From positions 682,001 to 746,000 of the forward strand of contig NZ_AP012327.1 in assembly GCF_001042615.1 (NCBI RefSeq): 64,000 nucleotides of DNA, read 5' to 3'. Positions within the stretch are counted from its first letter, which is position 1. Every line of letters begins with the position of its first letter. Below the pieces are notes generated by a model. That model ran no database searches. It was not told the DNA's origin and saw nothing but the letters and a program-made list of their open reading frames with translations. The stretch is from Bifidobacterium catenulatum subsp. kashiwanohense JCM 15439 = DSM 21854 (GTDB lineage Bacteria > Actinomycetota > Actinomycetes > Actinomycetales > Bifidobacteriaceae). This document shows, piece by piece, positions 28,556-42,453 of the stretch. A program made the translations under genes and the position numbers.

Positions 28556-28563
<8 letters not shown>
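27346..28563 (+). CDS. carA: Carbamoyl-phosphate synthase small (glutaminase) subunit
   Basis: CarA supplies ammonia from glutamine to CarB for carbamoyl phosphate, used for pyrimidines and arginine. The protein has the N-terminal domain with [19 protein letters not shown] block ([15 protein letters not shown]) and a class I glutaminase with the nucleophile Cys in [12 protein letters not shown] and the His-Glu pair in [10 protein letters not shown] chose GTG at 27346 because AAGGGGG lies 5 nt upstream; TTG at 27343 and ATG at 27373 are alternatives. The stop overlaps the carB start by 8 bp. Confidence 0.95.
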
Positions 28564-31935
<3,372 letters not shown>

Positions 31936-31936
<1 letters not shown>

Positions 31937-32877
31937 TGGTAAGTAGCCTCAGTAGTGAAGAGATGAGTGCCCAGCGTTCGGATTTCGGTCTGCGTCTGAG
32001 CAATTCCATGACCAAGTATGGTCCGCTGTGTGTGGGCATCGACCCGCATCGGCAACTCCTTACCGACTGGGGCTACAATGTGGACGCCTTAGGTGCGGAA
32101 CTGTACTCCATGCGTATGTTGCAGGCAGCCAATGGGAGAGCGGCAGCCGTCAAATTCCAGTTCTCCATGTTCGAGCGCTACGGTTCGAAAGGTATCGCGG
32201 CGCTCGAACGGGTACTGTATGCGGCCCGTCAGATGGGAATCATCACCATTGTCGACTGCCTGCACGGCGGTCTGCCGACTACGGTGTCCGCATTCGCCGA
32301 CGCCTATTTCAAGCCGGGATCTCCTCTGCTGGCCGACGCCATCACCTTGCTGCCGTACTACGGTGCACGTTCTTTGGGTGGTGTGATCAACGACGCACTC
32401 AATAACGGTCGAGGCGTGTTCGTCGCATCGTTGACCTCGAATCAAGAAGGTGCCAGCCTGCAGACAGCCATTCGTCAGGCGGGCGAATATAAGGGTAGAA
32501 CCGTGGCCTACGGCATCGCCAGCACCGCGCAGAAATTCAACAAGGGCAATGACGGTATGGGTTCCGTTGGCTTGATCATCGGTGCCACTATTGGTCAGTG
32601 GATCAATGATTCCGGTGTCGACCCAGCTAAGTTCACTGGTCCTATTCTGTCTCCGGGCTACGGATGGCAAGGTGCTGAAACCCGAGACCTTAAGACGGTA
32701 TTCAAAGGCACCAAAGGCAATGTGCTTGTCACCGTATCTCGTTTTATCGCCGCGCACGGCCCGGATATTGCCGCTCTGAGCGCGGCCACGGAATCCGTGG
32801 CGCTCGATATTCGCCAGGCGCTTATCGAAGCGCAGAACGAAATCGATGATGAGGTTTTGGACGATGAAGAAGAGTGA
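31936..32877 (+). CDS. PyrF-like (orotidine-5'-phosphate decarboxylase family, type 2) protein lacking the catalytic motif
   Basis: A 313-residue TIM-barrel protein aligned by eye with type 2 OMP decarboxylases: CVGIDPHRQLLTDWG, VKFQFSMFERYGSKGIAALERV and the phosphate-side LSPGYGWQG with a later SRFI. The family's Asp-x-Lys-x-x-Asp block, normally DVKRGDIG-like after the third strand, reads DCLHGGLP here, so the catalytic Lys and the second Asp are gone. It overlaps carB by one base (TAATG) and precedes gmk, the position of pyrF in mycobacteria. It may be a pseudoenzyme or have another activity; a functional pyrF would have to lie elsewhere. Confidence 0.82.
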
Positions 32878-32951
32878 TCGCGTGTTCTCAAATCCGGTGC
32901 TGAGATTCCAAATTCCATGTTCTGTTGATTGTTATGAAAAATGAGGATGTA

Positions 32952-33539
32952 ATGACTGACTCTCGTCATGGACGTTTGATTGTGCTTTGTGGTCCTGCCG
33001 GTGTTGGCAAGGGCACCGTTTTGGGACGTGTACGTGAGCAGCATCCGCAGATTTGGCTGTCGGTATCCGCAACGACCCGTAAACCACGTCCAGGCGAAGT
33101 GGATGGCGTCAATTACTTCTTCATGACCGAACAGGAGTTTCTCGCCAAAGAAGATGCCGGTGAGTTTTTGGAAACCGCTGACGTCTTCGGTCTTGCCCAC
33201 TACGGCACGCCCGTGAAACCAGTCGTGGAACATCTTGAACAGAATATTCCAGTCATTCTAGAAATCGACATCCAAGGTGCCCGTAGCGTCAAACAGCGTG
33301 CGGGGGAGTTGGGTCTTGATGTGATGACCGTGTTTATTGCGCCGCCGTCATTCGAGGAATTGGAGCGTCGTCTTGTCGGGCGTGGTACCGAAACCCCGGA
33401 ACAGCAGGCGAAACGTTTGGAAACCGCGAAAATCGAACTTGCCGCTGAACCTGAATTCGACAAAGTCATCGTCAATAATGTTGTTGATGATGCTGCAAAC
33501 GAACTGTGGAATCTTATTGCAACGGAATTCAATCTGTAA
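32952..33539 (+). CDS. gmk: Guanylate kinase
   Basis: A 195-residue enzyme that phosphorylates GMP to GDP. The P-loop is GPAGVGKGT (residues 14-22), followed by SVSATTRKPRPGEVDGVNYFF with the GMP-binding Arg residues, LEIDIQGARSVK and the lid RLVGRGTE. I chose the ATG at 32952, close to the P-loop strand, with AGGA upstream; ATG 32934 and TTG 32925 are in frame. It ends the carAB gene run and is followed by a terminator. Confidence 0.94.
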   Translation: MTDSRHGRLIVLCGPAGVGKGTVLGRVREQHPQIWLSVSATTRKPRPGEVDGVNYFFMTEQEFLAKEDAGEFLETADVFGLAHYGTPVKPVVEHLEQNIPVILEIDIQGARSVKQRAGELGLDVMTVFIAPPSFEELERRLVGRGTETPEQQAKRLETAKIELAAEPEFDKVIVNNVVDDAANELWNLIATEFNL

Positions 33540-33560
33540 TCATAATAATTACAGACTGCA

Positions 33561-33600
33561 ACATGCGTTCGAATATATCGGGCGCATGTTTTTTTTTTAA
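33561..33600 (+). terminator. Intrinsic terminator of gmk
   Basis: ACATGCG (33561-33567) and CGCATGT (33583-33589) form a stem followed by a run of about ten T. Confidence 0.85.
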
Positions 33601-33603
33601 AAA

Positions 33604-33650
33604 AAAAATGAGGATTGCGCAGTAAGTAAACTACGCAATCCTCATTTTGT
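33604..33650 (-). terminator. Intrinsic terminator of ilvD
   Basis: AAAATGAGGATTGCG (33605-33619) and CGCAATCCTCATTTT (33634-33648) form a perfect 15-bp stem; on the minus strand it runs into a long T tract. Confidence 0.85.
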
Positions 33651-33672
33651 ATTATTTGAGATTCACTGAAAC

Positions 33673-35532
33673 TCAGGCGAGACCGGAAAGCTTGTTGATC
33701 AGCTCCGGATCGCGCGTGGCACCCTTATCTGCGGAACGGGCGAAGGCCGCGTAGGCCTTCAGCGCCTGGGAGACCTTGCGGTCGCGGTGTGCCACATAGC
33801 CGTCACCGGCTTCGAGTTCGGCGCGGCGTTGGGTCAGCTCTTCGTCGGAAAGCTCGACGTTCACCGTACGGTTCGGGATATCGATGGTAATGATGTCGCC
33901 GTTCTTGATAAGGGCGATCGGGCCCTTGTTCGCCGCCTCGGGAGCGATATGGCCGATGGCCAGACCGGAGGAGCCGCCGGAGTAGCGGCCGTCGGTCAGC
34001 ATGGCGACCTGCTTGCCGATACCCTTGCCCTTGACGAACGACGTCGGGTACAGCATCTCCTGCATGCCCGGACCGCCCTTTGGGCCCTCGTAGCGGATGA
34101 CCAGTGCCATACCGGGCTTCAGAGTGTCGTTGAGGATAACCTCGATGGCCTGTTCCTGGGATTCGACGACCAGTGCCGGTCCACGGAAGGTCCAAATCTC
34201 CTTCGGCACACCGGCGGTCTTCACCACGCAGCCGTCAGGGGCGAGGTTGCCGCGCAGCACGGCCAGACCGCCTTCGGTGACGGCCGGATGGTCGATGTCG
34301 TGGATCGCGCCGTTCACACGGTCGCGGTCGAGGGAATCGAACAGGGTGGTGTGCGTCCACGGATCCGGGGACACGATGTGACCCGGGGCCGCCAGATACA
34401 TCTGCTTGGCCTGCTCGGTGCAGGTATCACGCATGATGTCCCAGTCGTTGAGCTTGTCCTCAAGTGTCTTGTAATCGATGGAATGCACGTCGCGGTGCAG
34501 CTTGCCGGCACGGTCGAGCTCGCCGAGAATGCCGGTGATGCCACCGGCACGATGCACGTCGGAGATCTCCCATTCGCCGGACGGTGAAGCCTTGCAGATG
34601 CAGGGCACGGTGTGGGAAATGCGCTCGATATCGTCAAGCGTGAAGTCCACGTCGGCGGACTGCGCCATGGCGAGGATGTGCAGCACGGTGTTGGTGGAGC
34701 CGCCCATGGCCACATCCATGGTCATGGCGTTCTCGAACGCTTCCTTGGTGGCGATGGAACGCGGGAGCACAGTCTCGTCATCATCGTCGTAATACTGCTT
34801 GGCGATCTTGACGATCTGTTCGGCGGCGCGCTTGAACAAATCCTTACGGTAGGAGTGCGAAGCCAGAATGGTGCCATTGCCCGGCAGGGCCAGGCCGATG
34901 GCTTCGGTAAGGCAGTTCATCGAGTTTGCGGTGAACATGCCGGCGCAGGAGCCACAGGTCGGGCAGACGGTCTTCTCATAGGCGAGCAGATCCTCTTCGT
35001 CCAGATTGTCGTCGGCGGAGGCGTACATCACGTCGATCAGATCGGTGTTCTTCTTCACTGTGCCGTCAGGAAGCACCGTGGTGCCGGCCTCCATTGGGCC
35101 GCCGGAAACGAAGACGGTTGGGATGTTCAGACGCAGAGCGGCCATCAGCATGCCCGGCACGACCTTGTCGCAGTTCGGGATGCAGATCAGAGCGTCGGCG
35201 CAGTGCGCGTTCACCTGATATTCCACAGTGTCGGCGATGATGTCACGGCTCGGCAGGGAGTACAGCATGCCGGTGTGGCCCATGGCGATGCCGTCGTCAA
35301 CGGCCATCGTGTTGAACTCACGCGGGATGCCGCCGGCTTCCTTGATGGCCTCGGAGATCAGTCGACCAACCTTGTTCAGGTGCACGTGGCCGGGCAGGAA
35401 CTCATCGAAGGAATTGGCGATGGCGATAATCGGTTTGCCGAAATCCTTACCGTCCACGCCAGCGGCACGGTAGAGGGCGCGCGCGCCCGCGAATACTCGT
35501 CCATTCATCAGTTTTGCAGATCGCATTTCCAT
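33673..35532 (-). CDS. ilvD: Dihydroxy-acid dehydratase
   Basis: A 619-residue iron-sulfur dehydratase of isoleucine/valine synthesis. Cluster Cys residues are visible in [12 protein letters not shown] and [19 protein letters not shown], and the C-terminal region has [21 protein letters not shown]. The ATG at 35532 ([12 protein letters not shown]) follows AGAGAA; MRSAKL at 35526 or an upstream frame to 35574 are less supported. It is transcribed alone, divergently from rpoZ, with its own terminator. Confidence 0.95.
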   Translation of the reverse strand: MEMRSAKLMNGRVFAGARALYRAAGVDGKDFGKPIIAIANSFDEFLPGHVHLNKVGRLISEAIKEAGGIPREFNTMAVDDGIAMGHTGMLYSLPSRDIIADTVEYQVNAHCADALICIPNCDKVVPGMLMAALRLNIPTVFVSGGPMEAGTTVLPDGTVKKNTDLIDVMYASADDNLDEEDLLAYEKTVCPTCGSCAGMFTANSMNCLTEAIGLALPGNGTILASHSYRKDLFKRAAEQIVKIAKQYYDDDDETVLPRSIATKEAFENAMTMDVAMGGSTNTVLHILAMAQSADVDFTLDDIERISHTVPCICKASPSGEWEISDVHRAGGITGILGELDRAGKLHRDVHSIDYKTLEDKLNDWDIMRDTCTEQAKQMYLAAPGHIVSPDPWTHTTLFDSLDRDRVNGAIHDIDHPAVTEGGLAVLRGNLAPDGCVVKTAGVPKEIWTFRGPALVVESQEQAIEVILNDTLKPGMALVIRYEGPKGGPGMQEMLYPTSFVKGKGIGKQVAMLTDGRYSGGSSGLAIGHIAPEAANKGPIALIKNGDIITIDIPNRTVNVELSDEELTQRRAELEAGDGYVAHRDRKVSQALKAYAAFARSADKGATRDPELINKLSGLA

Positions 35533-35671
35533 GTTCTCTATTGTGGTAGTTAAGCGGGACACGCGTTTTGTCAAGAGTCACTATGTGGAATTCCCAGAAG
35601 CGTTACATTCGCGAGCATTGGCGACGATGCTTGCGCTTGCCAAAAACATAAGAGAAAGGGTTTGAATCAGG

Positions 35672-35701
35672 TCCAGTGGCGGCCCTATACTTAAGACTTT
35701 G
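35672..35701 (+). promoter_or_regulatory. Candidate rpoZ promoter
   Basis: TTGAAT (35672-35677) and TATACT (35696-35701) are 18 bp apart and lie 45 bp before the rpoZ start. Consensus match only. Confidence 0.55.
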
Positions 35702-35745
35702 GAAAAGAAGCTTTTGGCTTATCTGATGATTGGGAGATAATCAAT

Positions 35746-36030
35746 ATGGCATTCGGCACTCAGCCAACCCCGACCGGTCTTGCGGAACCGCCGATCGATG
35801 ATTTGATGGAGCATGCTGACTCCAAGTACGCACTGGCTATTTTCGCAGCCAAGCGTGCCCGTCAGATCAATTCCTATTTCACCCAGCTTAACGAGGGCCT
35901 GCTGCAGAACGTCGGTCCGCTGGTGGAGTATCAGAATCAGGAGAAGCCGCTGTCCATCGCCTTCCGTGAAATCAACGACGGTCTGCTTGAGGAGACCCTC
36001 GGCGAAGACGATCTGACCGAAGGTAACTGA
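35746..36030 (+). CDS. rpoZ: DNA-directed RNA polymerase omega subunit
   Basis: A 94-residue omega subunit that clamps and helps fold beta prime. The family signature reads [30 protein letters not shown], and [15 protein letters not shown] follows. The ATG at 35746 follows GGGAGATAA. The location between gmk and metK/priA matches other actinobacteria, interrupted here by ilvD. Confidence 0.93.
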   Translation: MAFGTQPTPTGLAEPPIDDLMEHADSKYALAIFAAKRARQINSYFTQLNEGLLQNVGPLVEYQNQEKPLSIAFREINDGLLEETLGEDDLTEGN

Positions 36031-36035
36031 CGCGA

Positions 36036-36057
36036 CGGCTCTTGAAGACAAGAGCCG
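36036..36057 (+). terminator. Hairpin after rpoZ
   Basis: CGGCTCTTG (36036-36044) and CAAGAGCCG (36049-36057) form a perfect 9-bp stem followed by an AT-rich stretch ending in TTTT. Confidence 0.6.
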
Positions 36058-36074
36058 AATCTTGAATTTTCATT

Positions 36075-36154
36075 CGCCCCGATACCTGAGCGGTGCGCTT
36101 TGAATAGTCCACAATGAAACTATTGATTGCGTATGCGAAGGACGGGGCGTTTTT
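36075..36154 (+). promoter_or_regulatory. Structured metK leader ending in a terminator-like stem
   Basis: CGCCCCG (36075-36081) can pair with CGGGGCG (36143-36149), followed directly by TTTTT. A smaller hairpin AATAGT/ACTATT (36103-36124) lies inside. A closing stem plus T run 54 bp before metK is what a transcriptional riboswitch or attenuator would look like, but I cannot match a known SAM riboswitch class. Confidence 0.35.
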
Positions 36155-36207
36155 CATAGCGACCAGAAGGGACGAACGTGTGGGGCGTTCGTGAAAGGAG
36201 CGGCCAG

Positions 36208-37422
36208 ATGGCTGAATTGAAATTGATTTCCGCTGAGTCGGTAACGGAGGGGCATCCAGACAAGGTCTGCGATCAAATTTCCGACGCGATTCTGGATGAT
36301 ATGCTTGCCCAGGATCCGCAGTCTCATGTGGCTGTGGAGACGTGCGCCACCGTCGGCCAGTTCTTCGTTTTCGGAGAGGTGACGAGCGAAGGGTATTCCG
36401 ACATTCAGAACATCGTGCGTTCCGTGGTGCGTAATATCGGCTATACCAGTTCCTGTGTCGGCCTTGATGCCGATTCCTGCGGCGTGACCGTGTCATTGAC
36501 TGAGCAGAGCTCCGAAATCAATCAGGGTGTGGCTCGTTTGAGCGGTGAGGCGGAATCGCAGGCATCTCGCGAGCAGCGCTACGAAGCGCAAGGTGCCGGC
36601 GATCAGGGCGTAATGTTCGGCTATGCATGCGATGAGACCGATGTGCTGATGCCATTGCCGATTTACTTGGCGCATCGTTTGGCATATCGTCTTACGCAAG
36701 TGCGCAAGAATGGCGAAGTACCTCATCTGCGTCCGGATGGCAAGACTCAGGTGACCATCGAATACGATGAGAACGATACTCCCGTTCGTCTCGACACGGT
36801 GCTGGTTTCCACTCAGCATGATCCGCAAGTCGATCAGGCGTGGCTTAAGGAGCAGCTGACGGAACATGTGATTCGTCCGGTGCTCGACGATGTGCTTGCC
36901 GATCGTGTGGCGCATGATGAATATCGCGTGCTCGTTAATCCGACCGGTTCGTTCGTGCTTGGCGGCCCTGCCGCGGATGCCGGCCTGACCGGTCGCAAGA
37001 TCATCGTCGACACGTATGGTGGTGCGGCGCATCATGGCGGCGGCGCGTTCTCCGGCAAGGATCCGAGCAAGGTGGATCGTTCCGCGGCCTATGCGGCACG
37101 TTGGGTGGCCAAGAACATTGTGGCCGCAGGCCTCGCGCATAAGGTTGAAGTGCAGGTGGCGTATGCCATTGGCGTGGCCGACCCGGTGTCCATCAATGTG
37201 GAAACGTATGGCACTGAAAATGGTGTGACCCGCGAACGGATTCAGCAGGCTGTGCGTAAGGTGTTTGACCTTCGACCGGCCGCCATTATCGACGAGCTCG
37301 ACCTGAAGCGTCCGATCTATTCCAAGACCGCTGCTTACGGTCATTTCGGACGCAACGATGCTGATTTCACCTGGGAGGCCACCAATAAGGTCGACGAGCT
37401 GAAAGCCGCCATCGAGGGCTGA
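36208..37422 (+). CDS. metK: S-adenosylmethionine synthase
   Basis: A 404-residue enzyme making SAM from methionine and ATP. It contains [35 protein letters not shown] and the P-loop-like [19 protein letters not shown], all diagnostic. The ATG at 36208 follows AAAGGAG; a longer frame to 36178 is not needed. priA follows 14 bp later. Confidence 0.97.
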   Translation: MAELKLISAESVTEGHPDKVCDQISDAILDDMLAQDPQSHVAVETCATVGQFFVFGEVTSEGYSDIQNIVRSVVRNIGYTSSCVGLDADSCGVTVSLTEQSSEINQGVARLSGEAESQASREQRYEAQGAGDQGVMFGYACDETDVLMPLPIYLAHRLAYRLTQVRKNGEVPHLRPDGKTQVTIEYDENDTPVRLDTVLVSTQHDPQVDQAWLKEQLTEHVIRPVLDDVLADRVAHDEYRVLVNPTGSFVLGGPAADAGLTGRKIIVDTYGGAAHHGGGAFSGKDPSKVDRSAAYAARWVAKNIVAAGLAHKVEVQVAYAIGVADPVSINVETYGTENGVTRERIQQAVRKVFDLRPAAIIDELDLKRPIYSKTAAYGHFGRNDADFTWEATNKVDELKAAIEG

Positions 37423-37436
37423 GTTACCCTTGAATC

Positions 37437-39668
37437 ATGAGTACTGAGGATGCCGAACAGCTGGCGCTTGACGGGCTTGCCCCGCGCAAACGGCGCAAAC
37501 GTGCGCCTACGCCCAAAACGCCGGCTGCCGAGCATCCCATCGCCCAAGTGGTGCTGGACATTCAAGCCACCCATTTGGGGCAAACCTTCGACTATTACGT
37601 CGAGGAGAAATATTCCGAAGACGCACAACCCGGCGTAATGGTGCGCGTGCGCTTCGGGGGGCAACGGGTCAACGGCATCGTATGGAACAGAACCGACACC
37701 AGCGAAACCCCGGAATCGTCGCTGAGATTCATTGAACGAGTGGTCTCAGATCGTGTGCTGGTGCCCGCATCCATGCGGAATGACGTTACGCTTATCGCGG
37801 ATGCGTTCGGTGGAACACGAGCCAACATCCTACGTTTGGCGGTGCCTGCGCGCGTGGCGCGAGTTGAACAGGAGCAGCGCACCGGCAATCGAACGAATAT
37901 CGAAAAAAACAGGCGCAGGGAATCGCTTGCCAAGGCCGAACGGGAATCATACGAACAACTACAACGGCAATACGGCAATATCAATCTGCTTCACGAAGCG
38001 TTGGAATCGCAACGTTTCCAATCATTCGTATTCGATCCGCTTCCGGGTGCCGATCATTGGCGGCAGTGCGCGGCGTGGATGGTGGTTTTGGCGCTGCTGC
38101 AGGGCAAACCGGCGGTGCTGGTGCTACCGACCATGCGTGAGATAGAGGATATGGCTGAGACCTTGCAGGCTATTGGCTTGCACCCTTTTACACCGACGCA
38201 ATCCTCCAATGGAGCATATGACGGCGATTTCGCCATTCTGAACGCGCAGATGGCGCCGGCGGAACGGTATCGTGCCTATCTGGCCATCAGCGAAGGGCAG
38301 GCTCGATGCGTGATCGGCACGCGTGCGGCGATGTATGCTCCGGTGAACGACAATGCGTTGTTCTTCATACTCGACGACGTGTGCTATCAGGATGCCGATG
38401 GCATGATGCCATACGCCAACGCTCGTGGAGTGTTGCGGTTACGTGCGAAATCGCATAACGGCGTGTTCGTTGCGATGGCCAATGCGCGCAGCGTGCAAAG
38501 CCAGTGGGAGACCGATGCGGCGCACGTCGGAGCCACTCAAGTCAGCGGTTTCAGCACGCCTATTCATGCATTTCCTGCGGTGACCAAGGAGGCAAGTCCT
38601 TGGATTCGTTGGCTCAACCGCGATGAACTGACGAGACTTGCGGATGCAACCATTGGAGCGCGCGTGCCGCACACCGCGGTGCGAGTGTTGTCGAAAGCGT
38701 TGGAAAGTGGCCCGGTGTTGTTGAGCATTCCGCAAGACGGCATCAGTGAGGCGTTGAGCTGTGCGAAATGCCACCGCCAGGCGAGATGTTCGTATTGCAC
38801 CGGGCCTTTGGAACGATTGTTGGACGGATCCGTGCGATGCCGCTGGTGTGGCTCCGCCACAGTGCGATGGGCGTGCCCTGCATGCCGGGGCGAGCGTATG
38901 CGAGTGGTTCGTGTCGGGGCCGCGGGAACCGCACAGGAACTGAGCCGGCTGTTTCGTGGCGTTCCCATCGTGCTTTCAACACCAAGCCAACCGCGTGGCA
39001 TTGTTTCCGATATTGGATTTACGCCACAGCTGGTTATAGCCACTCCCGGTGGCGAACCCCGTGTGCGTGGGCGGAATCCTTCGGAGTGCGAATACCGTGC
39101 CGTGGCCATTCTTGACGCATGGACCAGCCTGTACGCGTTCGGTATCGACGCGGGCATAGACACGTTAACATCGTGGATGCGTGCGGTTTCGCTATGCGCG
39201 CCGCGAATCAGGGGAGGCCAAGCGCTGCTGATCGGAGAAACCGATCCTACGCTTGCCCAATCGTTGATGCTTTGGAATTCAACGCTGTTGGCGCAAACCG
39301 AACTACAGGAACGTGAGCAGACGGCATTGCCCCCAGTGTTCGCCGCCGCCTGCGTGTGGGGTCGCCGTGACGCGGTGAAAGCCACGTTGGAACGGATTGG
39401 TGCATTGGGAGGGGGAGATATGTCTACCATCGAAACCGCCGAAGGCGTGCTGCCGTCCGTACTGGGACCGGTACCCATTCCACAGCCGCGAACCATTGAT
39501 TCGCGTGAGTTGGAAGGCACTGCGGATCGTGTCAAGGCCGTGGTGCGTGTGCCGCAAAGCCGACGTGGCGAATTGGCGTTGCGTTTGCGTTCCGCCAGCG
39601 CCCGCCATGTGGCCGCTCGTGAGCCCGGCGAGCTGCGTTTCCAGCTTGATCCGAAGGAGCGAATCTGA
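37437..39668 (+). CDS. priA: Primosomal protein PriA, helicase-inactive actinobacterial type
   Basis: A 743-residue PriA homologue for replication restart. The N-terminal DNA-binding domain begins AQVVLDIQATHLGQTFDYYV. The helicase part lacks a Walker A motif: the expected GxTGSGKT position reads LALLQGKPAVLVLPTMREI, and the DEAH position reads LDDVCYQ. The zinc-binding Cys pairs remain (CAKCHRQARCSYC, CRWCG, CPAC). This is a known feature of actinobacterial PriA. It follows metK by 14 bp. Confidence 0.9.
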   Translation: MSTEDAEQLALDGLAPRKRRKRAPTPKTPAAEHPIAQVVLDIQATHLGQTFDYYVEEKYSEDAQPGVMVRVRFGGQRVNGIVWNRTDTSETPESSLRFIERVVSDRVLVPASMRNDVTLIADAFGGTRANILRLAVPARVARVEQEQRTGNRTNIEKNRRRESLAKAERESYEQLQRQYGNINLLHEALESQRFQSFVFDPLPGADHWRQCAAWMVVLALLQGKPAVLVLPTMREIEDMAETLQAIGLHPFTPTQSSNGAYDGDFAILNAQMAPAERYRAYLAISEGQARCVIGTRAAMYAPVNDNALFFILDDVCYQDADGMMPYANARGVLRLRAKSHNGVFVAMANARSVQSQWETDAAHVGATQVSGFSTPIHAFPAVTKEASPWIRWLNRDELTRLADATIGARVPHTAVRVLSKALESGPVLLSIPQDGISEALSCAKCHRQARCSYCTGPLERLLDGSVRCRWCGSATVRWACPACRGERMRVVRVGAAGTAQELSRLFRGVPIVLSTPSQPRGIVSDIGFTPQLVIATPGGEPRVRGRNPSECEYRAVAILDAWTSLYAFGIDAGIDTLTSWMRAVSLCAPRIRGGQALLIGETDPTLAQSLMLWNSTLLAQTELQEREQTALPPVFAAACVWGRRDAVKATLERIGALGGGDMSTIETAEGVLPSVLGPVPIPQPRTIDSRELEGTADRVKAVVRVPQSRRGELALRLRSASARHVAAREPGELRFQLDPKERI

Positions 39669-39745
39669 CGCACGTCCCCTCGCCGTGAAAAACTAGATAG
39701 GTTGAAGTTCGGCATAAGGCCGTATGACAGTGAATGGAGGGTCAT

Positions 39746-40456
39746 ATGAAGGGCTGGCCAGGAGAGCCTGACATGGAGTACGACGTGCTCATGGCAGACG
39801 GCGAAGCCGCGGCGAATGCGGGCAAACCGATTACTGATGTGATTTTCGATTTCGGCAATGTGCTCATCTACTGGGATCCGGTTGCCGTGATGATGCCACG
39901 GTATAGCGACGAGCTTATTGAGCAGTTCCTTGACAACGATATTTCCGGCTTTTATGACGTCAATGACGAGTTGGACTATGGCATGTCGAACGATGATGGT
40001 GTCGCCTTGATGCGTGAACGGTACGGAGACAAGTGGGCCGACATGCTGCAGTATTATCTCGACAATTTCGTTGACTCGCTGACCGGCGTGGTGCCGGGTG
40101 CCCGCGTGATCATCAACGATTTGAAAGCTGCCGGCGTGCGTGTGTGGGGATTGAGCAACTGGCAGAAGGACCTGTTCCCGATCGCGCTTGATAATTTCGA
40201 TATTCTGCGCAGTCTCAACGATCGTGTGGTTTCGGGGTACGTTTCCTTGCGCAAGCCCAACAAGGATATTTACGAGTTCGCGTTGCAGCAGTTCGGCATT
40301 GACGCTTCCGGCGCGGTATTCGTGGATGATAAGGCCATGAATATCGTAGGCGCGAACAATGCTGGCATTCGCGGCGTTCGATTCAAGGATTCGCGTGCGT
40401 TGCGTGCGCTGCTCATCGATGCAGGTGTGAAGATTCCTGCAGTGTGCCAGGCATAG
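39746..40456 (+). CDS. HAD-superfamily hydrolase
   Basis: A 236-residue phosphatase-like protein. Motif I is DVIFDFGNVLIYWDP, motif II is the Ser in WGLSNWQK, motif III the Lys in SLRKPNKDIYEFAL, and motif IV the acidic pair in AVFVDDKAMNI. The second Asp of motif I is replaced by Gly (DFG), as in HAD-IA/YihX-type sugar-phosphate phosphatases. The ATG at 39746 has GGAGG upstream; 39734 is an alternative. It sits between priA and fmt. The substrate is unknown. Confidence 0.87.
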   Translation: MKGWPGEPDMEYDVLMADGEAAANAGKPITDVIFDFGNVLIYWDPVAVMMPRYSDELIEQFLDNDISGFYDVNDELDYGMSNDDGVALMRERYGDKWADMLQYYLDNFVDSLTGVVPGARVIINDLKAAGVRVWGLSNWQKDLFPIALDNFDILRSLNDRVVSGYVSLRKPNKDIYEFALQQFGIDASGAVFVDDKAMNIVGANNAGIRGVRFKDSRALRALLIDAGVKIPAVCQA

Positions 40457-40573
40457 TGTTGGTGCGCTGTATTCCCCCTATTGCACACGCTGCTGATATG
40501 CGTGCTGTTGATATGACGGAATGATTCCACGATGATAACGATGTGAATGAGGATTTGATAAGGAGGACTTTCC

Positions 40574-41536
40574 ATGCTGAAAGTGCTGTTTGCCGGTACT
40601 CCGGATGTTGCTGTGCCGTCGTTGGAGCTGCTGGCTGAAGACACCGAGCATTTTGAAGTGGTCGCAGTACTCACCCGACCGGATGCGCCTACCGGTCGTG
40701 GACGCAAGTTGGTGCCGAATCCCGTGAAACAGGCTGCGCTTGAGCTTGGCCTGCCGGTGATCGAATCCGATCCGAGCGAGGAAACCTTCATTTCCGAACT
40801 GGCAGCCACCGGAGCTCAGGCTGCCGCAGTGGTGGCGTACGGCAAAATCCTGAAGCAAGATGTGCTCGACGCGTTGCCGATGGGCTGGTATAACCTGCAT
40901 TTCTCGCTGCTTCCGCAGTGGCGCGGCGCGGCTCCTGTGCAGCGTTCCATTTGGGCCGGCGAAAAGGTGACTGGTGCTACGGTGTTCCGCATTGTGCGCG
41001 CCATGGATGCCGGTCCGATTCTGGCGCAATCCACCGTGGAAATCGGAGCGCACGAAACCGCCGGCGAGCTTCTGAACCGTCTTGCCGAAGATGGATCACG
41101 CCTGCTTGCCGCATCGTTGCAGGCTATGGCCGACGATCAGATCATTCCGGTGGAACAGCCTGCCGGCGCATATGAGATAGCTCAGAAGATCACCGTTGAA
41201 GACGCACATATTCGTTTCGACATTCCTGTGTTCGCGGTGGACCGTCAGATTCGTGCCTGCACACCCAATCCGGGCGCATGGTGCGAACTGCATGCCAACG
41301 CTGAAGCTGAACCGACCACACTGCACGTGCTTCGAGCACAGAGCGCCGATATGAGCAATCCCAACACGCCCGCTTCGCTTGAGCCGGGGCAGATTGTGGC
41401 CGGAAAGAAGAACGTATGGGTGGGCACTTCCTCAGATCCACTGGAATTGCTTGAAGTCAAAGCCCAAGGCAAAAAGGCCATGCGTGCCGCCGACTGGGCG
41501 AGAGGTGCTCATCTCGATGGAGCCTACTGCAAGTAA
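40574..41536 (+). CDS. fmt: Methionyl-tRNA formyltransferase
   Basis: A 320-residue enzyme that formylates initiator Met-tRNA. It begins [20 protein letters not shown] and carries [29 protein letters not shown], the folate-site block [20 protein letters not shown] and a C-terminal OB domain. AAGGAGG lies just upstream of the ATG at 40574. The priA-fmt neighbourhood is conserved in bacteria. A terminator follows. Confidence 0.96.
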   Translation: MLKVLFAGTPDVAVPSLELLAEDTEHFEVVAVLTRPDAPTGRGRKLVPNPVKQAALELGLPVIESDPSEETFISELAATGAQAAAVVAYGKILKQDVLDALPMGWYNLHFSLLPQWRGAAPVQRSIWAGEKVTGATVFRIVRAMDAGPILAQSTVEIGAHETAGELLNRLAEDGSRLLAASLQAMADDQIIPVEQPAGAYEIAQKITVEDAHIRFDIPVFAVDRQIRACTPNPGAWCELHANAEAEPTTLHVLRAQSADMSNPNTPASLEPGQIVAGKKNVWVGTSSDPLELLEVKAQGKKAMRAADWARGAHLDGAYCK

Positions 41537-41559
41537 AATTGAAAACATGTAGACCATAT

Positions 41560-41602
41560 AAAGTTGCCGTGTGAACATCATGATTTCACACGGCAACTTT
41601 TG
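41560..41602 (+). terminator. Intrinsic terminator between fmt and serB
   Basis: AAAGTTGCCGTGTGAA (41560-41575) pairs with TTCACACGGCAACTTT (41585-41600), a perfect 16-bp stem with A and T ends. It can serve both converging genes. Confidence 0.85.
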
Positions 41603-41659
41603 CTATATCAAGCTTGTGATACTGCGATTCAAATCATCAGAAGTGTCAAATCTCGAAAA

Positions 41660-42334
41660 TCAACGAAGAAAATCAAGAATCCGCGTCAAATCGCGTTCGC
41701 TCACACGATGTGGAGCATCCGCCTGAACCGCAGGCTTGGCGCAGAACGCCACACCGAGCCCGGCGGCATGAATCATCGGCAGATCATTGGCCCCATCACC
41801 AACCGCAACGGTCTGATCCATACTGATGCCCATGTGTGAAGCCCAATCATGCAGCGACTGCAACTTCACATCTTTCGTAACAATATCGCCAAGCACACGG
41901 CCGGTCAGACGGCCATTCGCGGCTTCCAAACGGTTCGCAATCCAAAAATCAAGATGCGCGTCGGAGGCAAGACAATCCACGACTTCATGAAAGCCGCCGG
42001 AAACCACGCCGACTTTCCAATCATGCGCATGCAAGGCATCAATCAAATCAAGTGCACCGTGCGTAAAATGCACACGACGATATACATCATCGAATACCGA
42101 AGTCGGCAAATCCTTCAGCAATGCGACGCGAGCCTGCAATGCCTCGCGAAAATCAAGTTCGCCATTCATCGCACGCGCGGTAATCGACGCAATCTGTTCG
42201 CCAATTCCAGCGGCGGTGCCCAACTCGTCGATGACTTCCTCATCAATCAGCGTGGAATCCACATCCATGACCAGCAGACCCGGCTGAGAAAGGGTGGGCG
42301 TGGGTGCGATGTTCGGCGATTCTTGTTCAAGCAT
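41660..42334 (-). CDS. serB: Phosphoserine phosphatase
   Basis: A 224-residue HAD enzyme for the last step of serine synthesis. Motif I LVMDVDSTLIDEEVIDELG has the two catalytic Asp, motif II is VVSGGFHEVVD, motif III the Lys in TKDVKLQSL and motif IV AVGDGANDLPMI. It lacks the N-terminal ACT domains of some actinobacterial SerB proteins. It diverges from the ARC ATPase gene. Confidence 0.94.
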   Translation of the reverse strand: MLEQESPNIAPTPTLSQPGLLVMDVDSTLIDEEVIDELGTAAGIGEQIASITARAMNGELDFREALQARVALLKDLPTSVFDDVYRRVHFTHGALDLIDALHAHDWKVGVVSGGFHEVVDCLASDAHLDFWIANRLEAANGRLTGRVLGDIVTKDVKLQSLHDWASHMGISMDQTVAVGDGANDLPMIHAAGLGVAFCAKPAVQADAPHRVSERDLTRILDFLR

Positions 42335-42453
42335 GGTTTTGATTGTCGGAAATCATGCGGACAATGAGTATTCTTAGTGGGTGAATGTATGGGGCGGTTG
42401 CATTCCGGCTTGGGTTTGTCGGAATGTTCCCGCGTGTTGGAAGTGGGGTTTGC

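Noticed and set aside
41564..41839. Plus-strand 91-codon reading frame
   Set aside because: It begins in the fmt/serB terminator and runs antisense into serB.
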